Positions 1-8,138 of a stretch of 64,000 nucleotides of DNA are shown here, piece after piece. This DNA comes from Chitinibacter bivalviorum (GTDB taxonomy: Bacteria; Pseudomonadota; Gammaproteobacteria; Burkholderiales; Chitinibacteraceae). The notes under the pieces were generated by a model. That model saw only the letters and a list, made by a program, of their open reading frames with translations. It made no database searches and was not told where the DNA came from. The position numbers and the translations under genes are program-made. The stretch lies in assembly GCF_013403565.1 (NCBI RefSeq), contig NZ_CP058627.1:3224001-3288000 (forward strand), read 5' to 3'. How positions within the stretch are numbered: position 1 is the stretch's first letter; each line of letters starts with the position of its first letter.

Positions 1-110
1 CAGCGCATGGCGTGATTAAACTGCAACCGGATGAAAAAGTACGGCAACAGCTCGCGCCGCTATTGCTGCAAGTGCCTTCTACCAGCGAAGGTTACCAGCT
101 GCAATTTTGA
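1..110 (+). CDS. C-terminal tail of an unidentified protein (partial)
   Basis: An open frame enters from the left edge (frame starting at base 3) and stops with TGA at 108-110, giving about 35 residues that end in ...GYQLQF. The fragment has no recognisable motif and I cannot name the family. The codon use resembles the neighbouring genes. The stop lies about 15 bases before the promoter of yjdM, so it is probably the end of a separate transcription unit. It could also be a chance open frame, since only its end is visible. Confidence 0.45.
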   Translation, partial: AHGVIKLQPDEKVRQQLAPLLLQVPSTSEGYQLQF

Positions 111-125
111 CCGCCCGTTGCGTAT

Positions 126-156
126 TTGAATCCCCTAGCTTTACTAGGGGTATAAT
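126..156 (+). promoter_or_regulatory. Promoter of yjdM with dyad-filled 19-bp spacer (MerR-type architecture)
   Basis: A -35-like TTGAAT (126-131) and a perfect -10 TATAAT (151-156) are separated by 19 bp. That spacer is exactly filled by a perfect inverted repeat, CCCCTAG (132-138), CTTTA, CTAGGGG (144-150). A 19-20 bp spacer holding a dyad is the hallmark of promoters controlled by MerR-family activators. The expected transcription start is near 163, about 26 bases before the yjdM start codon. An alternative reading is a weak terminator hairpin for the upstream gene, but no T-run follows it. Confidence 0.6.
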
Positions 157-189
157 GCGAGCCTTGTAAAACTTGAATTTGGAAAAACC

Positions 190-534
190 ATGTCAAACGC
201 ACCCGCCTGTCCACAATGTACGCTGGAAAATACTTACCCTGATGGCGACAACTTCGTGTGCGCAGACTGTGGTTTTGAATGGCCACAAGGCGCAGCCGCC
301 AAAGACGATGATGATGCGGATGCGGTGGTCAAAGATTCGGTGGGCAATGTCCTGGCCGATGGCGATGCCGTGGTGGTCATCAAAGATTTGAAGGTCAAAG
401 GCTCGTCCATCGTGATTAAGCAAGGCACCAAGGTCAAAAGTATCCGCTTGGTGAGCGGCGGCGATCACGAAGTCGATTGCAAAACGGATGTTGGTAATTT
501 CATGCTTAAAGCGGCATTTTTGCGTAAAGCCTAA
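190..534 (+). CDS. yjdM: YjdM/PhnA family zinc-ribbon protein
   Basis: This 114-residue cytosolic protein has an N-terminal zinc ribbon (CxxC at residues 7-10 and 24-27) followed by an acidic linker and the C-terminal PhnA-type domain with the D-x-x-G-N-x-L-x-D-G-D-x-V region. The length and order match YjdM (formerly PhnA). The family was once linked to phosphonate use, but the E. coli protein is not needed for it and its biochemical role is unclear. The gene is monocistronic: a promoter with a dyad-filled spacer lies upstream and a strong hairpin terminator follows. The start ATG at 190 has a modest purine-rich GGA upstream. Confidence 0.9.
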   Translation: MSNAPACPQCTLENTYPDGDNFVCADCGFEWPQGAAAKDDDDADAVVKDSVGNVLADGDAVVVIKDLKVKGSSIVIKQGTKVKSIRLVSGGDHEVDCKTDVGNFMLKAAFLRKA

Positions 535-550
535 TGCCCATCGACCAAAG

Positions 551-580
551 AAAAAACCGCCATTGACTGGCGGTTTTTTG
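551..580 (+). terminator. Intrinsic terminator after yjdM
   Basis: AAAAAACCGCCA and TGGCGGTTTTTT form a long stem around a short loop, with A-run and T-run on either side. It follows the yjdM stop by 16 bases. The A-run on the other side would also let it work for transcripts of the minus-strand gspE operon if they read this far. Confidence 0.9.
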
Positions 581-707
581 CTTTCTGCCCGTGCTGCTGA
601 GGCAAACTTCATTTTGCGGCGATGCACTGCCAGTAAGTCAACGGTTACCAACAAATTGAGGGGAGCTCATTAATGCGCTGTGTGCCAAGGCTTGGTTGAT
701 CCTTCGC

Positions 708-2183
708 TTAATTACCTCGCGTCACCCGCAGCATTTCCTCGATACTCGTTACGCCTTCCAACACTCGCTGTGCCGCATCTTGGCGCAAGCTGTGCATGCC
801 CAAGTTTTCAGCGTGAGTGCGGATGTCTTGCTCGTTGGCCGAGTTGTGAATCTGGCCGCGCATCGCTTCATCGACGATCAATAGCTCATGAATGCCAGTA
901 CGGCCACGGTAGCCAGTATTGGCGCAGGCGGGGCAGCCGACGGGGCGATACAGTGTGATACTGCCGTTTGTATTGCTGCCAAGTTCAGCTATTTCTTCAT
1001 CTGTGGCGCTATACCCCTGCTTGCAGCTGGGGCAAAGCGTACGCACTAAGCGTTGCGCCAGCACGCCAATGGTTGAGGAGGCGAGCAAAAATGGCTCGAT
1101 GCCCATATCAACTAGCCGCGTGATCGCGCTGCTCGCATCATTGGTGTGCAGCGTGGCGAGTACCAAGTGGCCTGTGAGAGAAGCCTGCACGGCGATTTGC
1201 GCGGTTTCTAGGTCGCGAATCTCACCGATCATGATCACGTCTGGGTCTTGGCGCAGAATCGCGCGCAAGGCGCGGGCAAAGCTCATGTCGATGCGCGGGT
1301 TGACCTGTGTTTGGCCGATGCCGTCGAGGTCGTACTCGATCGGGTCTTCCACCGTCATGATATTGCTGTTTTTAGCGTCCATGCTGCCGAGTGCCGCGTA
1401 CAGCGTGGTCGTTTTACCCGAGCCCGTTGGGCCAGTGACCAGCACAATGCCGTGCGGGGCGGCGAGTAATCCGTTCAATTCATTCAGCGTTTTTTCGCCC
1501 ATGCCCAGTTTGACTAGTTGCAAGCGACCCGCTGATTTATCCAGCAAACGCAGTACGGCTCGCTCGCCATGACCGGTGGGCAGCGTTGAAACGCGCACAT
1601 CGACCGGGCGACCCGCGATGCGCAGATTGATACGACCGTCTTGCGGCAAGCGTTTTTCGGCGATGTCGAGGCCGGCCATGACTTTGATGCGCGACACTAG
1701 CGCGGCGTGTAGTGCGCGGTTGGGCTCGATAACGTCGCGTAAGGTGCCATCAACACGATAGCGCACGACCGAGCGCGTTTCGAATGGCTCGATATGCACG
1801 TCGGAAGCATTTTCGCGCAAGGCTTCGGTGAAAATGGCGTTGATCAAGCGAATTACGGGCGATGATTCTTCCGCTTCCATCAAATCTGACACTTCGGGCA
1901 TGTCTTGCACCAGCCGCGCCAGATCGGCCGATTCCTCGATGTCGTCGACCATATTGGCCGCGCCACCTTGGCTACCGCCGCCAAAGGTTTGGTTGAGCAA
2001 GGCGTCAAATTCGGCCTCGCTGACGACTTGCAGGCGGGCTTGGCCGAGTTTGCGGCGCAATTCACCCATCGCCGCCATGCTGCCGCCATGGCGGAAATAC
2101 AGCGGCGTCAGACCATCTTGTTCTTCACCATCCAAAACGCCAAATTCGCGGGCATAGCTATAGCTAACTAAATGATTGGCCAT
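708..2183 (-). CDS. gspE: Type II secretion ATPase GspE
   Basis: GspE is the cytoplasmic hexameric ATPase that powers pseudopilus assembly. The 491-residue protein has the T2SSE domain with Walker A GPTGSGKT (251-258), an Asp box ending in GEIRD (about 320-324), the His-box LHTND (345-349) and a zinc-binding CxxC pair (Cys384/387 and Cys417/420). Its N-terminal domain is short for the family but aligns in layout. It is the last gene of the minus-strand gspC-gspD-gspE arm; its ATG lies one base beyond the gspD stop, so the two are surely co-transcribed. Confidence 0.95.
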   Translation of the reverse strand: MANHLVSYSYAREFGVLDGEEQDGLTPLYFRHGGSMAAMGELRRKLGQARLQVVSEAEFDALLNQTFGGGSQGGAANMVDDIEESADLARLVQDMPEVSDLMEAEESSPVIRLINAIFTEALRENASDVHIEPFETRSVVRYRVDGTLRDVIEPNRALHAALVSRIKVMAGLDIAEKRLPQDGRINLRIAGRPVDVRVSTLPTGHGERAVLRLLDKSAGRLQLVKLGMGEKTLNELNGLLAAPHGIVLVTGPTGSGKTTTLYAALGSMDAKNSNIMTVEDPIEYDLDGIGQTQVNPRIDMSFARALRAILRQDPDVIMIGEIRDLETAQIAVQASLTGHLVLATLHTNDASSAITRLVDMGIEPFLLASSTIGVLAQRLVRTLCPSCKQGYSATDEEIAELGSNTNGSITLYRPVGCPACANTGYRGRTGIHELLIVDEAMRGQIHNSANEQDIRTHAENLGMHSLRQDAAQRVLEGVTSIEEMLRVTRGN

Positions 2184-2184
2184 C

Positions 2185-4341
2185 TTATTTCTGCGCGGGT
2201 TTCACTGCTGTGGCAGCGGGTGTAGCGGTGTCGGGCGCAACAGTAGGGGCGGGTTGGCTTGAATACACCGACAAACCTTGCTCCGGTAAATTGGCGGGCA
2301 ATTGCACTTTAGGCATATCTTGCAAGAACCAATGATCGCCGACTTTATAGTCGCCTTGCTGCTTGCGCAGATATTGGTATCTATCGTTGGTGAGCAGTGA
2401 ATTCGCTTGCGTGTCTTTGATCAAGACGGGGCGCAGGAAGACCATCAGATTCACTTTTTCCCATTTACGATTTTCATATTTGAATAGCTCGCCAAGGAGT
2501 GGAATGTCGCCCAAGCCCGGTACCTGATTGCCTGCGTTGGAGAGGCGATCTTCGATCAAGCCACCCAACACGACGATCTGGCCGTCATCGACCAATACTT
2601 TGGTTTCAATCGTGCGCTGCTTGGTGGCCAGGCCATTGCCTTGCGTATTGACCGTGTTATCGATGCTGGAGACTTCTTGGTACACCGTCATCGTAATGAT
2701 GCCGCCTTCCGATACTTGCGGACGGACGCGCAATTTAATACCGATGTCTTTGCGCTCGACCGTGGTAAATGGATTGGGGTTGCTGCCGGTGGAAGACTGC
2801 GTACCGGTCACAATCGGAATATTCTGGCCAACGGTGATTTTGGCTTCTTCATTATCGAGCATCAGCAAATTGGGGGTCGATAACACATTGCCGTTGCCGC
2901 TACTTTGCAGGGCTGATGCAATCAAGCCCAATGATGCTGAGCCATCCCGTGGATCGCCATTGAATAGACCCATCGTCAGCCCCATCGGAATACCAGCAGG
3001 GGTTTTATTGATGATATTGGTGATGACATTGCCCAGTGTATTGCTGCCTGTCGACAAATTGGCCACGCCAGCAGCGCCAATTTTGTTATTGCCGCCACCG
3101 ACAATCCACTGAAAACCAAATTCAGATAATTTGGATAAATTTACCTCGGCGATCATTGCCTCAACATAAATCTGATTGCGGCGAACGTCGAGCTTATCGA
3201 TCACGGCGCGCAGATTGTTGTAGACATTCTGCGGGGCAGTGATGATCAAGGAGTTGGTCACACTGTCGGCCTGCACGCGCACAGTCGCGCCCGCCACTTG
3301 TACGGTGGTTGCGGTAGATGTGCTGCTTGTTCCATTGTTGGTGAGCGGTGCTGATGTGGCATTGAGCGTATTGGCAATCGTGCTGCTCGGGTTGCTACTC
3401 AGATTGGTCGTCGTATTTGAAGCCGTACTTGAGTTGTCGTCTTGACCAGTGAGCAAGCCTTTTAGCGTTGCCGCCAATTTGGTCGCTTCGGCATTGCGCA
3501 GGTAAATGACATTGATGGTGCTGTCGTTTGTTGCGGCTTCATCCAGTTGGCTAATTAGATTACGTAATTGGGAGGTTTGCGCGGCATTGAGTGCGCGGAT
3601 CATCAAGCGATTGCCGCGTGGGTCGGGTACGACAATCGAGCGACGTACGCCATCTGGCGTCGGCAAGGCACTGGCTGAGTTTTGTACGCTCACTTCCGGC
3701 ATCAGGCGGGCAATATTCTGCGCTACGTCGAGCGCTGAAGCATGCAGCAGCTTAATCGTAAAAATTTCGCTGTTTTTGGGCTGATCGATATTGTCGATAA
3801 TGCGCGCCAGACGGCGGACATTGTCGGCATAATCGGTGATCACAATGGTATTGCTGCTACCCGATTGATACGCGCTGATCAGGCTATTGGGCGAGGCGAG
3901 CGGGCGCAGCATTGTCGACATCTGGTTGGCGCTTTCATTATTCAGATTAAAAATCTGCGTAATGATTTGCTCACCGCTGGCATTTTCGCCGCGCACGAGG
4001 GTTTTATTGCTCAGCGCCTTGCTGTCGGCTTCTGGCTGAATCTTGATCACGCCATTACTCTGAATGGTGCTGTAACCGGCTTGGCGCAATGCCGATTGCA
4101 AAATCGGATACACCAAATCTTTGCTCACCGGCTGCGTCGAGACAATATTGATCGTGCCTTTGACCCGTGGATCGACGATGAAATTTTTTCCGCTAATCAG
4201 GCTAATGGCTTTCACCGTGGTTTCGATGTCGGAATTAACAAAATTCAACATGACTTTTTCATCGCTGCCAGCGGCAAAGGCGGCGTTGAAAAGAAGGGTG
4301 CTCAACAGAGAGCCAATTAGAGCTTGCTTGAGGATTTTCAT
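2185..4341 (-). CDS. gspD: Type II secretion secretin GspD
   Basis: GspD forms the outer-membrane secretin channel. The 718-residue protein has a signal peptide (first about 23 residues, ending AFA), an N0 domain, several N-domains with a Ser/Thr/Asn-rich insert around residues 295-345, and the C-terminal secretin domain with the VPGLGDIPLLGELF signature. The C-terminus is a Pro/Ala/Thr-rich tail where a pilotin-binding S-domain would sit. The start codon overlaps the gspC stop by four bases (ATGA), indicating translational coupling. Confidence 0.95.
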   Translation of the reverse strand: MKILKQALIGSLLSTLLFNAAFAAGSDEKVMLNFVNSDIETTVKAISLISGKNFIVDPRVKGTINIVSTQPVSKDLVYPILQSALRQAGYSTIQSNGVIKIQPEADSKALSNKTLVRGENASGEQIITQIFNLNNESANQMSTMLRPLASPNSLISAYQSGSSNTIVITDYADNVRRLARIIDNIDQPKNSEIFTIKLLHASALDVAQNIARLMPEVSVQNSASALPTPDGVRRSIVVPDPRGNRLMIRALNAAQTSQLRNLISQLDEAATNDSTINVIYLRNAEATKLAATLKGLLTGQDDNSSTASNTTTNLSSNPSSTIANTLNATSAPLTNNGTSSTSTATTVQVAGATVRVQADSVTNSLIITAPQNVYNNLRAVIDKLDVRRNQIYVEAMIAEVNLSKLSEFGFQWIVGGGNNKIGAAGVANLSTGSNTLGNVITNIINKTPAGIPMGLTMGLFNGDPRDGSASLGLIASALQSSGNGNVLSTPNLLMLDNEEAKITVGQNIPIVTGTQSSTGSNPNPFTTVERKDIGIKLRVRPQVSEGGIITMTVYQEVSSIDNTVNTQGNGLATKQRTIETKVLVDDGQIVVLGGLIEDRLSNAGNQVPGLGDIPLLGELFKYENRKWEKVNLMVFLRPVLIKDTQANSLLTNDRYQYLRKQQGDYKVGDHWFLQDMPKVQLPANLPEQGLSVYSSQPAPTVAPDTATPAATAVKPAQK

Positions 4342-5159
4342 GGATTCACGGTATAGCTAATGGTGTGCTGTTGATCTTGGCGCGTAATCATCACCGATAA
4401 TTGGCTTTGTTGACTAAACGCAGCGTACAGCAGGGATAAATCGTCGAGTTTGTTGAGTGGGCGACCATTCACTGCTTTGATAATGTCGCCATCGCGCAGC
4501 TGTAAAACCTGCGCCAATTGTTGCTGGCTGGCCTGCTCAACGGCAATGCCGCCCGCTGCGCTGGTGCCAAGGCCTTTGCTCCAGTTGGCCAGATTGCCGC
4601 CTTGCAGCACACCTGTGAGCTGGCCACGTGTTAAGGTAATCGCACTGGTACTTGTCGTTGCATTGGCTGCTGGGGCTAAAGTACTCACCTTGGGTAATGA
4701 GCCAGGCTCATAGTCTGCTGCTGGCTGTGCAGCTATACCCGATGCTTTGAGGTAAACCTTGCGCTGACTGCCATTGGCGTCAATGACAATATGATCTCGA
4801 TTGGCTGCGATCAGCTTGCCATAGCTACCCACATCACCGCCCAATTTGACGGCTATGGCGCTGGCTTCAACGCCTTCAATAATCGCTACACCGTTACTGC
4901 CCGAAATCAGCGCTTTGAGCGATAGCGTCGATGCTTCAGCGGCGACGCTTTGGCCCGCTTGAAATAAGCGGCTCACTGCGGCAGGGTCAAAACTACTTTT
5001 ACTCGGCGCTTCTTGCGCTAGACGCAGTGCGCGCGCCTGATTGCTCGGAGCAATGATTTGCCATAACAAGCCTGCGAGCAGCCAAAGCAAAAGCAGGCCA
5101 AGGCCGATCTGCACCAGATGCGCGAGCTGCTTGGGATGAAAGGTGGGTCTAAATTGCAT
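4338..5159 (-). CDS. gspC: Type II secretion inner-membrane protein GspC
   Basis: GspC links the inner-membrane platform to the secretin. The 273-residue protein has a short cytoplasmic N-terminus, one transmembrane helix (about residues 15-36), an HR-like periplasmic domain, and a C-terminal PDZ-like region with LRDGDIIKAVNGRPL. It is the first gene of the minus-strand gspCDE arm and lies back to back with gspF across a 238-bp divergent region. The PDZ type of C-terminus, rather than a coiled coil, fits systems that select substrates through GspC. Confidence 0.9.
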   Translation of the reverse strand: MQFRPTFHPKQLAHLVQIGLGLLLLWLLAGLLWQIIAPSNQARALRLAQEAPSKSSFDPAAVSRLFQAGQSVAAEASTLSLKALISGSNGVAIIEGVEASAIAVKLGGDVGSYGKLIAANRDHIVIDANGSQRKVYLKASGIAAQPAADYEPGSLPKVSTLAPAANATTSTSAITLTRGQLTGVLQGGNLANWSKGLGTSAAGGIAVEQASQQQLAQVLQLRDGDIIKAVNGRPLNKLDDLSLLYAAFSQQSQLSVMITRQDQQHTISYTVNP

Positions 5160-5397
5160 AATCTCTTTGGTGAATGCCCCTGATTGCCGTCGGGGTAACG
5201 GTCTCGCTTAATCGGCTTGAACAAATTTGTAATCAGCAACAGGCAGTACATGTAATATTGCACTGATTTTGCCATAGAATAACCGCATTGAAGCACAGTT
5301 ACATGACTTCTATTGTTTCAAGTCGGGTGATGTACGACAAACTGCAATTATTTTGACGACATAATGTCATTCTTGCCTCTTTTAAGAAAAATATCCT
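5160..5397. promoter_or_regulatory. Divergent control region between gspC and gspF
   Basis: This 238-bp gene-free interval must carry the promoters of both type II secretion arms. It is more AT-rich than the flanking genes. It contains a short dyad (GACTT...AAGTC, about 5309-5328) and a TTGACG at 5353-5358 without a convincing -10 at normal spacing. I could not define either promoter with confidence. Confidence 0.5.
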
Positions 5398-6600
5398 GTG
5401 AGTGCATTTCGATATCAAGCCGTTTCCGCTGCCGGCGGTAAGCCACAATCGGGTCAGATTGACGCCGAATCGGCGCGGCACGCGCGTAGCTTGTTGCGCG
5501 AGCAAGGCCTACATGTGTTGCAGCTCGACGCCGCGACGGGCGAAGCAACGGCTGCGCAAAAAATCCGCTTCTCCAGCCCGCAACTCGCGACCTTAACGCG
5601 GCAGTTTTCCGCTTTACTCGACGCCGGGCTGACGATCGATGAATTACTCGTTGTGCTGGCCGAGCAGGCCGATCAGGCCAAAACGCAACAGATTTTGGCC
5701 GGACTGCGCCGCGACGTAATGGCGGGGATGCCGCTGTCGAACGCGATGGATCAATTCCCGCGCGTTTTCCCCTTGCTGTATCGCACCTTGGTGAAGGCGG
5801 GCGAGGAGTCGGGCAAGCTCGCTGGCGTGATGCAACGCCTTGCTGATTATCTGGAAGCGCGGGGCGAGCTTAATACCAAAATCGCACTGGCCTTTATTTA
5901 TCCTGCAGTGGTGATGTTTGTCTCGGCCTTGGTGATTTTGGGTATGCTCACTTGGGTTGTGCCGCAGATGGTGCAAGTGTTCGAATCGGCCAAGCAAACG
6001 CTGCCGCTGCTGACGCGCGCATTATTGTGGACCAGCGCGGCGGTCAAAACTGCCGGTATTTGGGTCGCGCTGGCGCTGGCATTGGCGGGCGTGGCGGCGT
6101 TTTATGCCTTAAAAAAGCCCGATGTGAAATTACGTTTTCATCGTTGGCGTTTAACATGGCCGATGCTGGGCTATCTGGATCGGCTCGCTAACACCGCGCG
6201 ATTTGCCAGTACTTTGGCGATTTTGGTCGGTAGCGGCGTGCCACTGCTTAAATCACTCGATGCCGCCGAAGGCGTGATGAGCAATCTGCAATTACAAGGT
6301 GCCGTTGGCGAAGTGGCGGGGCAAGTGCGCGAAGGTGTTGGCTTGGCGCGCGCGATGAAAGCGGCCAATGAATTCCCGCCGCTGTTGCTCCATCTGGTGT
6401 CCAGCGGTGAAGCAACAGGGCGTTTGGCCAATATGCTTGATCGCGCGTCGATTGAGCAAACCAAAGAGCTAGATCGTAAAGTCACCGCCTTCACTAGCCT
6501 GCTCGGTCCCTTGATGGTCTTGGTGATGGGCGGGGTGGTGATGTTGATTGTGTTGGCGATCTTATTGCCCGTGTTCGAAATGAATCAGCTTGTGAAGTAG
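5398..6600 (+). CDS. gspF: Type II secretion inner-membrane platform protein GspF
   Basis: GspF is the polytopic platform protein that couples the GspE ATPase to pseudopilin assembly. The 400-residue protein has two repeated T2SSF domains with hydrophobic segments at about residues 165-190, 215-235 and 370-395, as usual. The start is a GTG at 5398; it gives the normal N-terminus (SAFRYQAVSAAGG). It begins the plus-strand arm gspFGHIJK. Its stop codon TAG is also the foot of a REP-like palindrome. Confidence 0.95.
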   Translation: MSAFRYQAVSAAGGKPQSGQIDAESARHARSLLREQGLHVLQLDAATGEATAAQKIRFSSPQLATLTRQFSALLDAGLTIDELLVVLAEQADQAKTQQILAGLRRDVMAGMPLSNAMDQFPRVFPLLYRTLVKAGEESGKLAGVMQRLADYLEARGELNTKIALAFIYPAVVMFVSALVILGMLTWVVPQMVQVFESAKQTLPLLTRALLWTSAAVKTAGIWVALALALAGVAAFYALKKPDVKLRFHRWRLTWPMLGYLDRLANTARFASTLAILVGSGVPLLKSLDAAEGVMSNLQLQGAVGEVAGQVREGVGLARAMKAANEFPPLLLHLVSSGEATGRLANMLDRASIEQTKELDRKVTAFTSLLGPLMVLVMGGVVMLIVLAILLPVFEMNQLVK

Positions 6601-6669
6601 GATGCAATAAACGAAGTGCATTGCACCGAGTGGCTAGTGGTGCAATGCGTTTCACTTATTGCACCCTAC
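6597..6669. repeat. REP pair (BIME-like) between gspF and gspG
   Basis: Two 31-nt units face each other: 6597-6627 and, inverted, 6639-6669. Each begins with GTAGG and carries a palindrome (GGTGCAAT...ATTGCACC in the better copy), and they differ at only a few positions. A GTAG foot next to a hairpin is the layout of REP sequences mobilised by REP-associated tyrosine transposases (RAYTs). The left GTAG overlaps the gspF stop codon. No RAYT gene is in the window. Confidence 0.8.
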
Positions 6670-6731
6670 AAGTATTGCGCTGAATGTTAATTAAATTATG
6701 ATATTTGGGGCTATACCCCTGTGGAGTAAGT

Positions 6732-7154
6732 ATGAAAAAGAACCGTGGTTTTACCTTAATTGAGATTTTGGTCGTTGTGTCGATTCTGGCAATTTTGGGC
6801 GCCTTGATCGTACCTAAAATCATGAATCGCCCGAACGAAGCGCGCATTGTCGCGGCCAAGCAAGATGTGTCGGCAATTATGGCTGCGCTGAAATTGTATA
6901 AGCTCGATAACGGTCGCTACCCAACGACCGAACAAGGCCTCAAAGCCCTGATCGAAAAACCACAAGCCGCGCCAGTACCGAATAACTGGAAATCGGGCGG
7001 CTACCTCGAAAAAGCACCGAAAGACCCTTGGGGCGCAGATTATGTGTATCTGAACCCGGGCGCGCATGGTGAGATTGATGTGTTGAGCTACGGGCCGGAA
7101 GGGCAGGCGGGGGCGGATAATCCAGAAAACCTCATCGGCTCGTGGCAGCAATAA
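6732..7154 (+). CDS. gspG: Type II secretion major pseudopilin GspG
   Basis: GspG is the main subunit of the periplasmic pseudopilus. The protein has 140 residues with a prepilin leader MKKNRG cut before FTLIEILVV, the conserved Glu at position +5, and the calcium-binding C-terminal region with YPTTEQGL and PWGADY. I chose ATG 6732, which has GGAG seven bases upstream; an upstream in-frame start at 6705 would add nine residues and spoil the leader. It needs a prepilin peptidase (GspO/PilD), which is not in the window. Confidence 0.95.
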   Translation: MKKNRGFTLIEILVVVSILAILGALIVPKIMNRPNEARIVAAKQDVSAIMAALKLYKLDNGRYPTTEQGLKALIEKPQAAPVPNNWKSGGYLEKAPKDPWGADYVYLNPGAHGEIDVLSYGPEGQAGADNPENLIGSWQQ

Positions 7155-7185
7155 AACAGCGGCTGCGAAGTCCGATGGCTGCGTT

Positions 7186-7243
7186 AGAAAATCACTCAAA
7201 ATCCTCATGTACTGCAGTACATTCCGGTTTTTCGCGATTTTCT
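7186..7243. repeat. 58-bp interrupted palindrome
   Basis: The element is symmetric about 7214/7215. The core ATGTACTGCAGTACAT (7207-7222) is a perfect 16-bp palindrome, and the outermost arms AGAAAATC (7186-7193) and GATTTTCT (7236-7243) pair exactly, with partial pairing between. I recall similar sequences around GTACNNNNGTAC cores as common intergenic repeats in proteobacteria; this comes from memory and was not searched. Confidence 0.7.
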
Positions 7244-7290
7244 GCCTTGCCCTCGAACTTCTCGCTCGCTGTTTGCACGGTATGAGTTCG

Positions 7291-7369
7291 GTAGGTCGAA
7301 TTAACCGAAGGCCTTATCCGACAGCGAGTGATGCTCGAAGCCTGATAACGCTGCGCTCATCCAGCCTAC
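7291..7369. repeat. Second REP pair (different family) in gspG-gspH gap
   Basis: Two GTAGG-footed palindromic units face each other: 7291-7322 (GTAGGTCGAAT...ATCCGAC) and, inverted, 7340-7369 (GTAGGCTGGAT...ATCAGGC). The layout matches a BIME, but the palindrome arms differ from those of the 6597-6669 pair. Confidence 0.65.
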
Positions 7370-7413
7370 TTCGCTGTTCGTTTTATTCGAAAAAGAGTGC
7401 GATGTTTCAGATT

Positions 7414-7590
7414 GGGGCTTGAATTCCCGTGTAGCGAAAACCGAGGTGAGGAGGGAGACAAACGGCTTGATCGTTTGGCTCACGACGAGCAGAGGCTTGG
7501 CGCGGAGCGCTTTTCGCCCGGGTCGCCTTTCTTTCCCCACTTTCTTTGGCGAAGCAAAGAAAGTGGGTGCCGCGGCGCATAGCCGCCAAT
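7414..7590 (+). repeat. Long intergenic element, copy A
   Basis: This copy starts with GGGGCTTGAATTCCCG and ends after a perfect 13-bp hairpin (7536-7548 with 7555-7567, loop GCGAAG). Two relatives occur at 8614-8775 (inverted) and 8885-9061. All three share the GGGCTTRAATTCCCGT start, a CGAGG/GAGTGAGG-type middle and a terminal hairpin with a G-rich stem and a G(A/C)GAAG loop. The stem sequence itself changes between copies while pairing is kept. The right boundary is approximate. Confidence 0.7.
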
Positions 7591-7634
7591 CCAAGCTCCG
7601 GCTTACCCTATTGAATTTATTTACAGAGAGATTT

Positions 7635-8138
7635 TTGAAAAACCGACTTCCTCATTCGGGCTTCACGCTGCTCGAAATCCTCGTCGTCACCGCGATCATC
7701 ATGATCGTGACGAGCTTTGTTGCGTTCAAATTTAATCGCGGCAGCGGCGCGCCTGAGGCGGCGGAGCGGCTGGTGCTGCAATTTGAAGCGGCACGCGATG
7801 AGGCGATTGCCAAAGGTCGCGTGATTGGCTGGTCGAGCGACGGTGCGGGGTATCAATTCTGGTTGCAAAACGAGCGGCTGGAGTGGGAGCCTATTCAAAA
7901 TAACGACGCCTTGCGCAATACGCGTTTGGGCGAGGGTGTGCAAATCAGCTCGCAATTTGTTAATCAACAGCAGCGCCCCTTGGGCGAGCGCGTGTTGTTT
8001 CCCAGTGATGGCGTGATCGAGCCATTTCAGATTCAAATTGTCGCCGGTGAGCAAAAGCTGCGCGTCGGGGGTGATGTGATGGGGCGTTTTGCGCTGCTGG
8101 ATTTTGATGCCAGTGCCACCGCCAAGGTGTCGCCATGA
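7635..8138 (+). CDS. gspH: Type II secretion minor pseudopilin GspH
   Basis: GspH is a minor pseudopilin of the pseudopilus tip. From a TTG start at 7635 the protein has 167 residues: a leader of KNRLPHSG, cleavage before FTLLEILVV, and the +5 Glu, then a hydrophobic helix and a GspH-type C-terminal domain. GAGAG at 7626-7630 is a fitting ribosome-binding site. The frame is open much further upstream (to ATG 7419) through a repeat element; that extension would bury the leader and I reject it. The stop overlaps the gspI start (ATGA). Confidence 0.88.
   Translation: MKNRLPHSGFTLLEILVVTAIIMIVTSFVAFKFNRGSGAPEAAERLVLQFEAARDEAIAKGRVIGWSSDGAGYQFWLQNERLEWEPIQNNDALRNTRLGEGVQISSQFVNQQQRPLGERVLFPSDGVIEPFQIQIVAGEQKLRVGGDVMGRFALLDFDASATAKVSP

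Larger units (their letters stand above)
7155..7634. other. 480-bp non-coding gap gspG-gspH, packed with repeats
   Basis: Pseudopilin genes normally abut, but here 480 bp separate gspG from gspH. The gap holds three unrelated repeat classes in a row: a 58-bp palindrome (7186-7243), a REP pair (7291-7369) and one copy of a long element (7414 to about 7590). An open frame from 7419 runs through the last element into gspH, but its residues look nothing like a pseudopilin leader. Confidence 0.8.

Noticed and set aside
193..654. 153-codon minus-strand frame over yjdM
   Set aside because: It lies opposite yjdM, which has clear zinc-ribbon motifs, and its translation shows no domain.
7419..7634. 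N-terminal extension of gspH from ATG 7419
   Set aside because: The extension is translated repeat sequence and would put about 72 residues before the prepilin cleavage site; TTG 7635 has a fitting ribosome-binding site.
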